Positions 8,022 to 18,176 of a stretch of DNA of 64,000 bases are shown here, in pieces. Positions within the stretch are counted from its first letter, which is position 1; each line of letters starts with the position of its first letter. Under the pieces are notes generated by a model. The model saw only the letters and a list, made by a program, of their open reading frames with translations. It did no database searches and had not been told where the DNA came from. The stretch is from Larkinella insperata (GTDB lineage Bacteria; Bacteroidota; Bacteroidia; Cytophagales; Spirosomataceae), in NCBI RefSeq assembly GCF_026248825.1, contig NZ_CP110973.1:806001-870000 (forward strand), written 5' to 3'. A program made the translations under genes and the position numbers.

Positions 8022-11000
8022 ATGATTTTGCGTAAACGCTTTCGAACACCGCTGCTCTTTTCGGGTGTTATTACCGTTGCGGTCGTTTCCTGCATGAAAA
8101 TGGGTCCTTCCGGTACGTCCCGGACTGCCGCCAGTGCCCCGCTAGTTGTGAAGGAAGATCCCGCTCAGGCCCGCGCCCGGGCCAAGGAAATTCGGGACAA
8201 TACCGTAGTCAAACTGGCCGACGGTCTGAAACTCGACCTCTGGGCGTCGGATTCGCTGGCCCCCGACCCGGTAGCCATGTCCATCGACGATCAGGGCCGG
8301 GTGTACCTGACCCGTACCAAACGCCAGAAAAACTCCGAATTTGACATCCGCGGTCACCGTAACTGGATGACGCCTTCCATCGGCCTGAAAACCGTTGAAG
8401 ACCGGCGGGCCTTTCTGCGCAGCACCTTTGCCCCCGAAAAAAGCAAGGAAAACGAATGGTTGAAAGACCTGAACGGCGACGGCAGCCACGACTGGAAAGA
8501 CCTGACCGTTGAGAAAGACGAAGTCTGGCGACTGGAAGATACAACCGGCGACGGGATTGCCGACAAAGCAACCCGCATCCTGAACGATTTCTTCGAAGAA
8601 GTTTCCGACGTGGCCGGTGGTCTCCTGATCCGGGCCGAAGATGCGTTTGTGGCCATTGCGCCGGATATGTGGCGACTAAAAGACACCGACGGCGACGGTA
8701 TTCTGGATCAGAAAACGTCCATCAGTCACGGCTATGGTGTACACATCGGTTTTGGCGGCCACGGCATGTCGAACCCGATTGAAGGACCAGACGGCAAGAT
8801 TTACTGGAACATCGGTGACATTGGCGCCAACATCACCACCAAAGAGGGCGTCAATCACAACCGCTCCAACGAAGGCATCATCGCCCGCTCGAACCCCGAC
8901 GGGTCGGATTTCGAAATCTTTGCGGGCGGTTTGCGTAACACGCATGAGTTTGTATTTGACGAATACGGTAATCTGATCAGCTCGGACAACGACGGCGACC
9001 ACCCCGGCGAAAGCGAGCGGCTGGTGCACGTCGTGGAAGGCTCCGACGCAGGCTGGCGGGCCAATTGGCAGTACGGCAAATACACCGATCCGAAAAACAA
9101 CAGCTACAAGGTCTGGATGGACGAAAAACTGTACAAACCCCGCTGGGACGGTCAGGCCGCGTACATCATTCCCCCCATTCAGAACTTCCACAACGGCCCG
9201 ACTGGCATGGTGTACAACCCCGGCACGGGGTTGGGCAAGGAATGGAAAAACAAATTTTTTCTGGTTGAATTCGTCGGAAACCCCGCCCGTTCGCCCATCT
9301 GGTCATTTGGCCTGAAACCCAAAGGCGCGTCGTTCGTGCTGGATGGGGAGAAAAACATCCTGACCGGCATTCTGCCCACCGGTATTCGCTTCGGTCCCGA
9401 CGGGGCCCTGTACATTGCCGACTGGATCAACGGCTGGGATACGAAAAACTACGGCCGCGTCTGGAAGCTGGACGTTACCGACGACAAAAATGACCTGAAA
9501 GACCTGCGCGCCGAAACCAAGCGCCTGATGGTCCTGAACTACGGTTCGCAAACGGAAGACCAACTCTTTACGCTGCTGTCGAATACCGACATGCGCATCC
9601 GGCAAAAAGCGCAGTTTGAACTCGTGAAACGCGGAGCCAAAGGAGCCGCCGTGTTGCAGAAAGCCATCGCCCAGACCGGCAACCAACTGGCCCGGATTCA
9701 CGGCATCTGGGGCCTGGGCCAACTGGAACGCCAGGATAAATCCTATACGGCTTCGCTGTTGCCCCTGCTGAACGATTCCGATTCGGAAATTATTGCCCAA
9801 ACTGCCAAAGTGCTCGGCGATGCGGACGCTCCGGAAGCCGGTCCGCTGCTGGTTCCGTTGTTGGCAAATCAGCATCCACGCGTTCAGTTTTTTGCCGCTC
9901 AGGCCCTTGGCCGCGTAAAATACCAGGCCGCCGTGGAACCGTTGCTGAACCTGATCAAGGCCAACAACGACGAAGACCTGTACCTGCGCCATGCCGCCGT
10001 GCTGGCCCTGTCGCGCATTGGTCAGGTGGAGCCAATGGTGGCGCTGGCCAACAACCCCAACAAATCGCTGCGGCTGGCGGCCGTGCTGGTACTGCGCCGA
10101 CTGAGCAGTGACCGGATCAGTGCGTTTTTGCAGGATAAGGACGAGTACATCGTTGCGGAAGCAGCCCGCGCCATCAACGATGATCTGTCGATTGAAAAAG
10201 CCCTGCCCGCGCTGGCGGCTACGCTGAAAGAAACCCGCTTCACCTCCGAACCGCTGCTGCGACGAGCCATCAACTCCTGTCTGCGCGTGGGTGGCGACGA
10301 GCAACTGAATACGCTGGTGGCGTTTGCCCAGCGCAAGGATGTCGCCAAGGAACTGCGCGCCGAAGCCCTGGCAACCCTCGGCACCTGGGCCAATCCGTCG
10401 GTCCTCGACCGGGTTGATGGCCGGTACCGGGGAGCGGTTGAACGCAATCCGGCGGTGGTAAAAGCGAAACTTCAGCCGCAAATTGCTACTTTCCTGCAGG
10501 ATTCCGACCCCGCGGTGTTGATTGCAACGGCACAGATGATGAGCAACCTGGGCCTGGCGGATCAGGCCGAAAGCCTGGCCAAAATCATGGCGGAGAACTC
10601 TTCCGGCGATGTGCGGGCGGCCATGCTGACGGCTTTGCAACAGTTGAACTACAAAGACATCGAAGCCGTCATCAAAAAAGGCATGAACGATTCGGATGCC
10701 GACGTTCGCACCACGGCCCTGGGTCTGGTCAGCGGGTTGAACCCGTCGGCCGAAACGCTGGCGGATGTTTCGAAAGCGGTTTTTGACAAAGGCAGCGTAA
10801 AGGAACAGCAGCAACTGCTGCGGGTTTTAGGCGGGATGCCCGTCGCGAAAACCGAGCCGATTCTGGCCGGACTCCTCGATAAACTGGCCAGCAAACAGTT
10901 GTCGTCCAGTCTGGCGCTGGAATTGAGCGAAGCCGTCGATGCGACCAAATCCGCTGCGTTGATTGCCAAACTAGCTCCCCTGCGCTCAACCGGAACCGGC

Positions 11001-11444
11001 ATCGCCGACTACCAGGATGCGCTTTTTGGGGGTAACGCGCAACTGGGGCGTCAGATTTTCAACACCAACTCCACGGCGCAGTGCGTTCGCTGCCACGCCA
11101 TCCACGGGCAAGGCGGGGCGGTCGGTCCGTCGCTGACACGCATCGGAAACACCCTGACGCGGGAGCAACTGCTTCAGGCCCTTATTGAGCCCAGCGCCCG
11201 GCTGGCCCCCGGTTTCGGGATGGTTTCACTGACGCTGAAAGACGGCCAAACCGTGAGCGGAATCTTAAGTGAAGAAACGCAGCACGAGTTGATCCTGAAA
11301 ACGTCCGAAGCCGAGCCCCTGAAAATACCGTTGTCCCGCATCGAAAAACGGGAAAACTTACCTTCCAGCATGCCGCCCATGGGCTATATTCTATCCAAAC
11401 GCGAAATCCGGGATGTGGTGGAGTTTTTGGCAAATTTGAAATAG
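8022..11444 (+). CDS. PVC-type haem-binding lipoprotein with dehydrogenase beta-propeller and HEAT repeats
   Basis: This is a 1140-aa secreted lipoprotein with lipobox VAVVSC and lipidated Cys24. Residues of about 50-480 form a sugar-dehydrogenase-like beta-propeller (DGLKLDLWAS, GPDGALYIADWINGWD) interrupted by EF-hand-like calcium loops (DLNGDGSHDW, DTDGDGILD). Residues of about 490-990 are HEAT-like helical repeats. The C-terminal cytochrome c domain carries CVRCH at 1021-1025, followed by GPSLTRIG, as in the Pirellula/Verrucomicrobium-type haem domain. Such proteins are thought to oxidise carbohydrates at the cell surface and pass electrons to the haem; the substrate is not known. It stands alone, followed by a strong terminator. 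Confidence 0.9.
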   Translation: MILRKRFRTPLLFSGVITVAVVSCMKMGPSGTSRTAASAPLVVKEDPAQARARAKEIRDNTVVKLADGLKLDLWASDSLAPDPVAMSIDDQGRVYLTRTKRQKNSEFDIRGHRNWMTPSIGLKTVEDRRAFLRSTFAPEKSKENEWLKDLNGDGSHDWKDLTVEKDEVWRLEDTTGDGIADKATRILNDFFEEVSDVAGGLLIRAEDAFVAIAPDMWRLKDTDGDGILDQKTSISHGYGVHIGFGGHGMSNPIEGPDGKIYWNIGDIGANITTKEGVNHNRSNEGIIARSNPDGSDFEIFAGGLRNTHEFVFDEYGNLISSDNDGDHPGESERLVHVVEGSDAGWRANWQYGKYTDPKNNSYKVWMDEKLYKPRWDGQAAYIIPPIQNFHNGPTGMVYNPGTGLGKEWKNKFFLVEFVGNPARSPIWSFGLKPKGASFVLDGEKNILTGILPTGIRFGPDGALYIADWINGWDTKNYGRVWKLDVTDDKNDLKDLRAETKRLMVLNYGSQTEDQLFTLLSNTDMRIRQKAQFELVKRGAKGAAVLQKAIAQTGNQLARIHGIWGLGQLERQDKSYTASLLPLLNDSDSEIIAQTAKVLGDADAPEAGPLLVPLLANQHPRVQFFAAQALGRVKYQAAVEPLLNLIKANNDEDLYLRHAAVLALSRIGQVEPMVALANNPNKSLRLAAVLVLRRLSSDRISAFLQDKDEYIVAEAARAINDDLSIEKALPALAATLKETRFTSEPLLRRAINSCLRVGGDEQLNTLVAFAQRKDVAKELRAEALATLGTWANPSVLDRVDGRYRGAVERNPAVVKAKLQPQIATFLQDSDPAVLIATAQMMSNLGLADQAESLAKIMAENSSGDVRAAMLTALQQLNYKDIEAVIKKGMNDSDADVRTTALGLVSGLNPSAETLADVSKAVFDKGSVKEQQQLLRVLGGMPVAKTEPILAGLLDKLASKQLSSSLALELSEAVDATKSAALIAKLAPLRSTGTGIADYQDALFGGNAQLGRQIFNTNSTAQCVRCHAIHGQGGAVGPSLTRIGNTLTREQLLQALIEPSARLAPGFGMVSLTLKDGQTVSGILSEETQHELILKTSEAEPLKIPLSRIEKRENLPSSMPPMGYILSKREIRDVVEFLANLK

Positions 11445-11471
11445 CCGAACAATGTAAACGCTTACTCAGCG

Positions 11472-11510
11472 AATAGCCAGCCAATAAATCATTGGCTGGC
11501 TATTTCATTT
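11472..11510 (+). terminator. Rho-independent terminator after the PVC-type cytochrome gene
   Basis: A perfect 14-bp inverted repeat (AATAGCCAGCCAAT, 11472-11485, and its complement, 11491-11504) with a 5-nt loop is followed by a T-rich tract. It lies 28 bp after the stop at 11444. The next 160 bp to the CotH gene are AT-rich leader with no gene. Confidence 0.85.
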
Positions 11511-11669
11511 TAATACCCTTGTTAATGTTACTGCTCTTGCTCGATATTTAACAAAATATATAAATAATCTAATAAGAATCTGTATGTTTATGACACTAGT
11601 TTATTTTCCGGCTGTCCCTACTCTTCGGCGCCAGCTCAGGAATAGTTCTTTACCGAAAAACTTTACGTT

Positions 11670-14600
11670 ATGTCCCAAAACTTTACGCTTACCCGGTCGT
11701 GGTACGTCTTTTTTCTGGCCTTCTTTCTTCAGTTTACCGCCACACTCGCCCAGCCGGTTTCGGTTTCGACTGGACGTTACCAGATTGACAAAAACCTGAA
11801 ATTAATTGTTTGCAACCAGGTACCCGCTTTTCCGGCGGGGCAGCAGTACCCGGTTCTGCGGCTTGACGCAGACTATACTTTTACGCAGCCAGTCAGCGCC
11901 TTCGAAGCGGGCAAGGCGTACAAGGTTAAAAACGGCAGCAACATCTTTACGCTGTATTTCACGGGTTTTCCGCTCGTTGAAATCAAGACACAGGGTAATC
12001 AGACCATCAGTAACACCAGTAAACGGACGAAAGGCAGCTTTAGCCTCGCCAACGGAACAGACCCTCTTTTTACCTCCCACATGGGCATTCGGATCCGGGG
12101 CAATATTTCGCGCCGGTTTCTCAAAAAATCCTACAACATGGAGCTTTGGCAGGATCCGGAGGGGGAGGAAGAACGCGAAGTTTCTCTGCTGAACTTGCGG
12201 GAAGACAGCAAATGGTATCTGCTGGCTATGTACAACGAACCGCTCCGGCTCAACAACGCGACCTCACACGCCATCTGGCTGGACATGCACAAGGTCTACT
12301 ATGCCGCGCAGGAACCGAAAGCCAACTCGGCCATCCGGACCAAATACTGCGATGTGTTTATCAACGGTGCGTATACCGGGGTTTATCTGTTTACGGAGCC
12401 GATGGACCGCAAACAGCTTCAACTGAAGAAAACGGCAGACGACGGTACGATTCGCGGTGAACTCTACAAATCCGGTGGCTGGACCGGCGCGACCACCTTC
12501 ACTGGCCTGCCGGCGCCCCCGACCAATCCGGATGCGGAAGAATGGGCCAGTTGGGAAATGGATTACCCGGACCCTTATTGGAACAATCTGTACGAGCTGG
12601 TAAAATTTCTGGTGAATTCACCCGCCAATGAATTCAAAAACACGGTTTCTCAGAAGTTACGGATTGATAACCTGATCGATTACTTCATTTTCTTTAACCT
12701 GACCTACGCGACGGACAACACCGGCAACAACCAGTTTCTGGCGCGTTACAAGGCCGACGAACCGTACTTTTTTATTCCGTGGGACTTTGACGGCACGTTC
12801 GGGTATTCAACAAACTTCGACCGGTCGGAAGAAACCCGCACGGTACTCAGCAACGGTCTTTTCGATCGTCTGCTGGCGCTTGACCCAACTGGTTTCAAAA
12901 GCAAATTACGCAGCCGCTGGTTTGCCCTGCGCAACAATCAGTTGTCCGTCAGAAATCTAAAAAGCAAGTTTGCGGGTAACTACAATCTGCTGACAACCGA
13001 AGGAGCCTACGCGCGCGAAACCCTGAAATGGAGCGGTACCGTCAACACCGGCGACATGGCCACTGTCAATGCCTGGCTGGAAAACCGGTTGCGTTTTCTG
13101 GACGAGTATTTTGCACTTTTCCCGGAAGGCAATTCCCAGACGGAACTAGCTTCTTTTCGCGGACAAACGGCGGGCGGAGGAAAAAGCCTGAACTGGTCAA
13201 CCCGCCGGGAAGTTAACCTGAAACAGTTTGAACTGGAAGTTAGCACCGACGGCACCAATTTCAGTGCGGTAACAACGGTTACGCCCACGGGCGGCACCCA
13301 GCGTGGGCAGACGTATGCCTTTGTGCACAACAACACCGCTCCGCTGGCCTTCTATCGCCTGAAACTGGTGACGAACGACGACCAGATTACGTACAGTTCT
13401 TTCGTCCAGATCGGGGCCAACAACTGCGCATCAGCTCCGGCCGCGCCCCAGATCAGCGCCAACCTAACGGAGATTACCAAAGGGCAGACCGTCGTTTTAT
13501 TGGCCAGCGGCTGCGATCAGACCGTGGTTTGGAGCACTGGACAAACGGGTTCTTCGGTCCTGGTGAATCCCGAAATCACGACGACTTACACCGCCAAATG
13601 CCGTCAGAATGCCGGTTGTGAAAGTACGCCGTCCGCTTCGGTACAGGTCAACGTTTACCCGGCTGGTTCACTGCCGGGCAACTTTGAAGGCTACCTCGGC
13701 GGCCTTGACTGCAATTTGCTGCGCGGCTGGGCCTGGGATCGCCGGAAACCCGATTCACCCGTTTACGTCGAAATTCTGGATGGACAGAACGTTATTGCCA
13801 CGGTCATCGCCGATGATTTCCGGCAGGATTTGAAGAACGCGGGGAAAGGCAACGGCGCCCACGGGTTTAACTTTTCGATTCCCGAGACACTCAAAGACAA
13901 TACCGAACATTCCCTCAGCATCCGCATACTTGGAAGCAGTTTTACGCTGAGAGATTCGCCTAAAAAACTCAAATGCCAGGGGACCATTCCAACGCCACCG
14001 ACCAATCGGCCGCCGGTGGCCCCTGCGGTTTCTACGTTGTCCGCGACGGTTAATACGGCGTTCTCGGTGGTTCTGCCTGCCTTCACTGATCCGGAAAATC
14101 AACCGCTCACGCACAGCCTGACGGGCTTGCCCGCCGGTTTGACGTTTGCCGCCAGTACCCGAACCATCAGCGGTAAACCCACGGCAAAAGCCAGCCTGAG
14201 CCTGACCTACAGCGCCACAGACGGGACTAATGCAACCACTATACCGGTTTCACTGGTGATCAACGATGCCTCCGCTCCAATCAATCTGCCCCCGGTTGCT
14301 CCTACTGTTTCGGTCTTATCGGCGACGGTCAACACGGCATTTTCGGTTACTTTACCCGCCTTCACCGATCCGGAAAACCAGCCGTTGACGTACAGCCTGA
14401 CGGGACTGCCCGCTGGTCTGAATTTTACGGCGGCTAACCGCCAGATTACCGGAACGCCCCAGACAGCGGCCAGCTACACCCTGACCTACGCAGCCAGCGA
14501 CGGCCCCAACAGCCGTTCGATGAGTGTCGCGTTGACGGTAAGCTCCGCCAACACGCCGGTTACGGGCAATTTTGAAGGCTTTCTGGATAAAGTGGAATGC

Positions 14601-15158
14601 GGCTCGATTCGCGGGTGGGTCTGGGACCGCAACAAACCCAACGAGCCGCTGACCGTCGAGTTTTTTGCCAACGGCGTTTCCATCGGCACGGCCAAAGCAG
14701 ACCTGTTCCGGCAGGATATTCTGGCGGCCGGAAAGGGCAATGGCTACCATGTCTACGACTTCCCGACGCCGGCCCGGATAAAAACCGGCCAGACGTTCCA
14801 GATCAGCGCCAAAGTGCAGAACAGTACTTACACGCTGAAACAGGCTCCCAAACCGCTGAATTGCGCACCTAACGCCCGCTTAAGCGATTTTGCAGCAACG
14901 ACGGGCAACGAAGACGAGATCCTGATAACGCCCAACCCAAGCAGCGGAACGTTCGAAGTGCAGTTTTACACCGCTACGCAAACCGTCAGTGAGGTATCGG
15001 TCGTGGACGAAATGGGGCAGTCGTGGTACCAGAAAAAACTAGAAGGGATGGGCCATCAGCGGCACAAAATCAGCCTGACCGGAGCCAACGGTGTTTATCT
15101 GGTGGGCATTCGGCAGGGCAACCAGGTCCGCACGAAGAAGATTCTGATTGTGAAATAA
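11670..15158 (+). CDS. CotH-kinase-domain secreted protein with Ig-like modules and T9SS sorting tail
   Basis: This 1162-aa exported protein has a signal peptide ending TATLAQ. A CotH-like kinase fold spans about residues 130-480, with HMGIRIRGN, KKSYNMEL and PWDFDGTFG (near 370). A region about 500-660 includes a beta-sandwich. Two copies of a module beginning GNFEG follow (about 669-770 and 966-1070). Between them are two tandem putative-Ig repeats (776-868 and 871-963), each with AFTDPENQPLT and SLTGLPAGL. The last 80 residues form a T9SS type A sorting domain (ITPNPSSGTFEVQF, ending KKILIVK). CotH homologues phosphorylate proteins or act in the cell envelope; here the target is unknown. 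The T9SS tail implies surface delivery. Confidence 0.88.
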   Translation: MSQNFTLTRSWYVFFLAFFLQFTATLAQPVSVSTGRYQIDKNLKLIVCNQVPAFPAGQQYPVLRLDADYTFTQPVSAFEAGKAYKVKNGSNIFTLYFTGFPLVEIKTQGNQTISNTSKRTKGSFSLANGTDPLFTSHMGIRIRGNISRRFLKKSYNMELWQDPEGEEEREVSLLNLREDSKWYLLAMYNEPLRLNNATSHAIWLDMHKVYYAAQEPKANSAIRTKYCDVFINGAYTGVYLFTEPMDRKQLQLKKTADDGTIRGELYKSGGWTGATTFTGLPAPPTNPDAEEWASWEMDYPDPYWNNLYELVKFLVNSPANEFKNTVSQKLRIDNLIDYFIFFNLTYATDNTGNNQFLARYKADEPYFFIPWDFDGTFGYSTNFDRSEETRTVLSNGLFDRLLALDPTGFKSKLRSRWFALRNNQLSVRNLKSKFAGNYNLLTTEGAYARETLKWSGTVNTGDMATVNAWLENRLRFLDEYFALFPEGNSQTELASFRGQTAGGGKSLNWSTRREVNLKQFELEVSTDGTNFSAVTTVTPTGGTQRGQTYAFVHNNTAPLAFYRLKLVTNDDQITYSSFVQIGANNCASAPAAPQISANLTEITKGQTVVLLASGCDQTVVWSTGQTGSSVLVNPEITTTYTAKCRQNAGCESTPSASVQVNVYPAGSLPGNFEGYLGGLDCNLLRGWAWDRRKPDSPVYVEILDGQNVIATVIADDFRQDLKNAGKGNGAHGFNFSIPETLKDNTEHSLSIRILGSSFTLRDSPKKLKCQGTIPTPPTNRPPVAPAVSTLSATVNTAFSVVLPAFTDPENQPLTHSLTGLPAGLTFAASTRTISGKPTAKASLSLTYSATDGTNATTIPVSLVINDASAPINLPPVAPTVSVLSATVNTAFSVTLPAFTDPENQPLTYSLTGLPAGLNFTAANRQITGTPQTAASYTLTYAASDGPNSRSMSVALTVSSANTPVTGNFEGFLDKVECGSIRGWVWDRNKPNEPLTVEFFANGVSIGTAKADLFRQDILAAGKGNGYHVYDFPTPARIKTGQTFQISAKVQNSTYTLKQAPKPLNCAPNARLSDFAATTGNEDEILITPNPSSGTFEVQFYTATQTVSEVSVVDEMGQSWYQKKLEGMGHQRHKISLTGANGVYLVGIRQGNQVRTKKILIVK

Positions 15159-15178
15159 AGAGATTGCTTCTTCTAAAT

Positions 15179-15211
15179 AAAGAAAGGCCAATCCCTGATT
15201 GGCCTTTCTTT
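15179..15211. terminator. Bidirectional terminator between convergent genes
   Basis: A perfect 12-bp stem (AGAAAGGCCAAT, 15181-15192, and its complement, 15198-15209) with loop CCCTG is flanked by A-rich and T-rich tracts. It therefore works for both the CotH gene (plus) and the glycosyltransferase gene (minus), whose stop begins at 15213. Confidence 0.88.
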
Positions 15212-15212
15212 T

Positions 15213-15983
15213 TTACTTGTTTTCCAGCACCACGGCTGGTTGAGCCGCGGGAATCGCAATCCGATCCGACGACGAAGAAAACAGGTTGTATTTCAAGATG
15301 CAGTAAATGGCGCGAAAACCGTCTTTCCAGCCAATTTTCTTTCCTTCCTTGTAGGTCCGGCCGTAGTAGGAAATCCCGACTTCGTAGATGCGGATATCCG
15401 GAATGCGGGCGATCTTGGCCGTCACTTCCGGCTCGAAGCCAAACCGCTTTTCTACCAGCTTGATTCCTTTGATGATGTCGCTGCGGAACGCTTTGTAACA
15501 GGTTTCCATATCCGTCAGGTTCAGATCGGAGAGCATGTTGGAGAGCAGCGTCAGAAACGAGTTTCCGATGGTGTGCCAGAAGTACAGAACCCGGTGGGGC
15601 CGTCCGCCCATAAACCGGGAGCCGTAGACCACGTCGGCCCGCCCCGTCAGCATGGGCGCCAGGATGTGCTGGTACTCGGCGGGGTCGTACTCCAGGTCAG
15701 CATCCTGAATAATGATGTAATCACCGGTAGCCCGCTGAATACCTGTGTGAAGGGCCGCCCCTTTTCCCTGATTTACTTCGTGTTTGGTGTAGTTCACGAG
15801 TACATCCGGCCGATCCAGAATAAAGCGTTTGATGACATCCTCCGTACGATCCGACGAGCAGTCATTAATGACCACCAGCTCACGCGTCATTTGCTCTGGC
15901 AAGTCAACATCGGCCACGCGATCGAGCAATACACGGATTGTCTTTTCTTCGTTGTAGGCCGGAATAACAATAGATAATCTCAT
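15213..15983 (-). CDS. Glycosyltransferase family 2 (dolichyl-phosphate-mannose synthase-like)
   Basis: This cytosolic GT-A fold transferase of 256 aa begins MRLSIVIPAYNEEKTI. It has the nucleotide-binding NDCSSD, the K-rich NQGKGAALHTGI, and the metal-binding DADLEYDP in place of the classical DXD. No C-terminal transmembrane helices are seen, so it is probably the short polyprenyl-phosphate-glycose synthase type that makes lipid-linked sugars. I chose the ATG at 15983 over a TTG 15 bp upstream. A large membrane protein lies 68 bp upstream on the same strand and may use or move the lipid-linked product. Acceptor and sugar are not predictable from sequence. Confidence 0.88.
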   Translation of the reverse strand: MRLSIVIPAYNEEKTIRVLLDRVADVDLPEQMTRELVVINDCSSDRTEDVIKRFILDRPDVLVNYTKHEVNQGKGAALHTGIQRATGDYIIIQDADLEYDPAEYQHILAPMLTGRADVVYGSRFMGGRPHRVLYFWHTIGNSFLTLLSNMLSDLNLTDMETCYKAFRSDIIKGIKLVEKRFGFEPEVTAKIARIPDIRIYEVGISYYGRTYKEGKKIGWKDGFRAIYCILKYNLFSSSSDRIAIPAAQPAVVLENK

Positions 15984-16051
15984 GCTATTATCAGACAAAA
16001 AGTAAATAGTAAACCCCTCATTTAATAAATTAAACGTTATCTTTAACTACC

Positions 16052-17773
16052 TTATTTATTAAGCGATACTGGCTCCTGTACCTGTAGAGAACTGCGAAAA
16101 CCGTCCTCAATTTTTGCACCCCGCTGCTCCAGATCCGGGTAAAAAAACGGAGCGCAAAGCCGGCCTTCTTCGTCGTAGCAGTTCTGCTCCAGCGGGCTGC
16201 CAACCGGGTTTACTACTTCCAAACCACTTTGGGTGTGACGCAGTGTAAAAAGCGATTCATAAGATCCTTTTTCCCGATAACTCAGTGGCTTCGGAATGAA
16301 TGCGTACTGTTGAATCGGAAAGTGATTTAGCACCAGATAATATGCAATAAAAAAACCGATCAGAAGCACTGATGCAAGGCCAGCCAGCCGATTCCACCAC
16401 AGCCCCAGCACCCGCTCGCCGGTTGGCTCGGAAAGAACCGGCAGCCACGGAATAAGCACTGTTAACCAGATGAATGCGTAGCCGAATCGGAAATCGGGCG
16501 CTGATAAGAACCAGAACAAAAAGCCTGCCAATGTTACCAGATACGGCATTAAGAGCACATTAAAGGCCGCCCGGCGACGGGCCGAAAAAAGATGGCTTCC
16601 CATCACCACCGGCGACAGCACGGCCATCACCCAAATAGGACGGTTGAAAAAATTTCCCTGGCGGTCCCACCACATCGGAACCCACTTGGCGAAGGACATT
16701 TTCAGGTAGTTGACGTTCATGTAGGCTTCGTGAATCCGGAATTTGGCCCAGAACTCCACGTAGTCCCGCTCATGGTGCGTCCGCTCGATGGGGATTTTCC
16801 AGTCAAACGAAAACAGATCGAGGCCGGGGAACGGATAGATCAGGTAGCCCGACAGGATAATATTGCGCAACACCCAGGGCACCGCGAAGGCCAGGCCGAT
16901 GCCGATAACCAACGCCACCCGCGAAACCGTGAGGTAGGGCCTGAGGGCCCAGCCGATGGGCAGCAGCGCCAGAACGATCGGAATGGTTGCCAGTTTGATC
17001 GTCACGCAAAGCGCAATCAGCAGAACCATGGTGACCAGTTGAAATCCGAAACCCGGCTTTTGGTCCAGCCACATCAGCACGATCGTCATGGGCAACAACG
17101 TAGCGGGCAGGTCCGGCGTCGGCGAAAACACGTGACGCGTCAGGTAGTAGAGCACCAGCAGAAGCAGCAACAGCGACAGAACCTGATAGTGGGTTTGTTT
17201 CCACGCCAACAGCCGCCAGCAGACAAGCAGAAAAATGGCTCCATTGAGCGGATACAGCGTTTGCCCAACCAGATCAGTTAACCCCCAGGCCGCCGACACT
17301 ACGAAAAAGCTGGAGTTGAACGCCAGACGACCGTGCAGGTTCCCCAAGCCGGGAATAACCGGAAACCGCTCGTTCCAGCGAATGGAAGGAAGGTGGTAAA
17401 TTCCGCTGTCAAAGTGATCCGGACTAAGCGTAGAATACAGCACGATGGCCAGAAACAGGAGCCAGAAAACCGGAATCTGCTTTTGTTTCACCCAGAACTG
17501 ACCAACGTAAGCGGCCATTTCGGACCGAAAAAAAACGGCAATCAACGCAGCGCCACCGAGCCAGATGGCGGATAAATAATAATTGGTGGGCACGAAAAGG
17601 GATGCGATTTGCAGCGCTCCCACCAGCAGACTCAGCCCCGCCAGGATTAACTCACTCCCCCGAACCGGGCCGGTTTCGTCAATCAATCGGGAAACCGTTA
17701 AGACATTGTAAAGAAATAATCCATAGGCAAGACATCCGAGCAAAATGGCTACCCACAAAAGAACTAGTATCAT
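16052..17773 (-). CDS. Polytopic membrane protein, LIC_10190-like / GT-C glycosyltransferase-like
   Basis: This 573-aa protein has about a dozen hydrophobic segments and a soluble C-terminal tail of about 70 residues. A periplasmic-type loop after the fourth helix carries SPDHFDSGIYHLPSIRW and PGLGNLHGRLAFNSSFF. I recognise this from the family annotated LIC_10190 membrane protein, which resembles GT-C enzymes using polyprenyl-phosphate sugars. The neighbouring GT2 gene, likely co-transcribed, supports a role in surface glycan or glycolipid assembly. No catalytic residue can be assigned with confidence. It starts at the ATG at 17773. Confidence 0.65.
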   Translation of the reverse strand: MILVLLWVAILLGCLAYGLFLYNVLTVSRLIDETGPVRGSELILAGLSLLVGALQIASLFVPTNYYLSAIWLGGAALIAVFFRSEMAAYVGQFWVKQKQIPVFWLLFLAIVLYSTLSPDHFDSGIYHLPSIRWNERFPVIPGLGNLHGRLAFNSSFFVVSAAWGLTDLVGQTLYPLNGAIFLLVCWRLLAWKQTHYQVLSLLLLLLVLYYLTRHVFSPTPDLPATLLPMTIVLMWLDQKPGFGFQLVTMVLLIALCVTIKLATIPIVLALLPIGWALRPYLTVSRVALVIGIGLAFAVPWVLRNIILSGYLIYPFPGLDLFSFDWKIPIERTHHERDYVEFWAKFRIHEAYMNVNYLKMSFAKWVPMWWDRQGNFFNRPIWVMAVLSPVVMGSHLFSARRRAAFNVLLMPYLVTLAGFLFWFLSAPDFRFGYAFIWLTVLIPWLPVLSEPTGERVLGLWWNRLAGLASVLLIGFFIAYYLVLNHFPIQQYAFIPKPLSYREKGSYESLFTLRHTQSGLEVVNPVGSPLEQNCYDEEGRLCAPFFYPDLEQRGAKIEDGFRSSLQVQEPVSLNK

Positions 17774-18087
17774 TGAAAACGAGGCTGGTTACTATTCCGG
17801 CAAGTCAGGTCAATTACCGGTTTTAGTTTATACTTTTAAAATAATTTCTGCCGACCTAAAGGCTGAATCAAATAACTAATTATAAGACGAGTTATTTTCA
17901 GCTTTACACCTTCAAATCAATGGATTGATAGGACAGTAAGACACAAGCAATAAATTTGCCAAAGCTGGTTCCGGTAATCTTAAGTTTGTATTTAAACCAC
18001 AGACGGTTACTTTTTGGCGGACGGTGCTGGGCGGTGCTGATTCGTTTTTCATCCGAACCAAAACCGCCGACGTCGTTTCACTCAAGC
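17774..18087. other. Intergenic region without a recognised gene
   Basis: This 314-bp AT-rich stretch lies between the membrane-protein start (minus) and the terminator of the SGNH hydrolase gene (also minus). It should contain the promoter for the membrane-protein/GT2 pair. A 95-codon minus-strand frame crosses it, but it runs through the terminator and shows no protein-like features, so I treat it as non-coding. Confidence 0.5.
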
Positions 18088-18117
18088 GAAAAAAAGAGGC
18101 CCGGAGACTCCGGGCCT
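18088..18117 (-). terminator. Terminator of the SGNH hydrolase gene
   Basis: AGGCCCGGAG (18097-18106) and CTCCGGGCCT (18108-18117) form a GC-rich stem with a minimal loop. Read on the minus strand, the stem is followed by CTTTTTTTC. It lies about 60 bp beyond the stop of the SGNH gene at 18177. Confidence 0.85.
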
Positions 18118-18176
18118 GATAGGCAGAAAATACGAATTGACAATTTTTAATGATTCCCTGTACTTTGTGCTCAGGG

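Noticed and set aside
9303..10814. 503-codon open frame on the minus strand
   Set aside because: It lies fully inside the PVC-type cytochrome gene, is rich in Arg, Gln and Gly without domain features, and mirrors the coding strand of a GC-rich gene.
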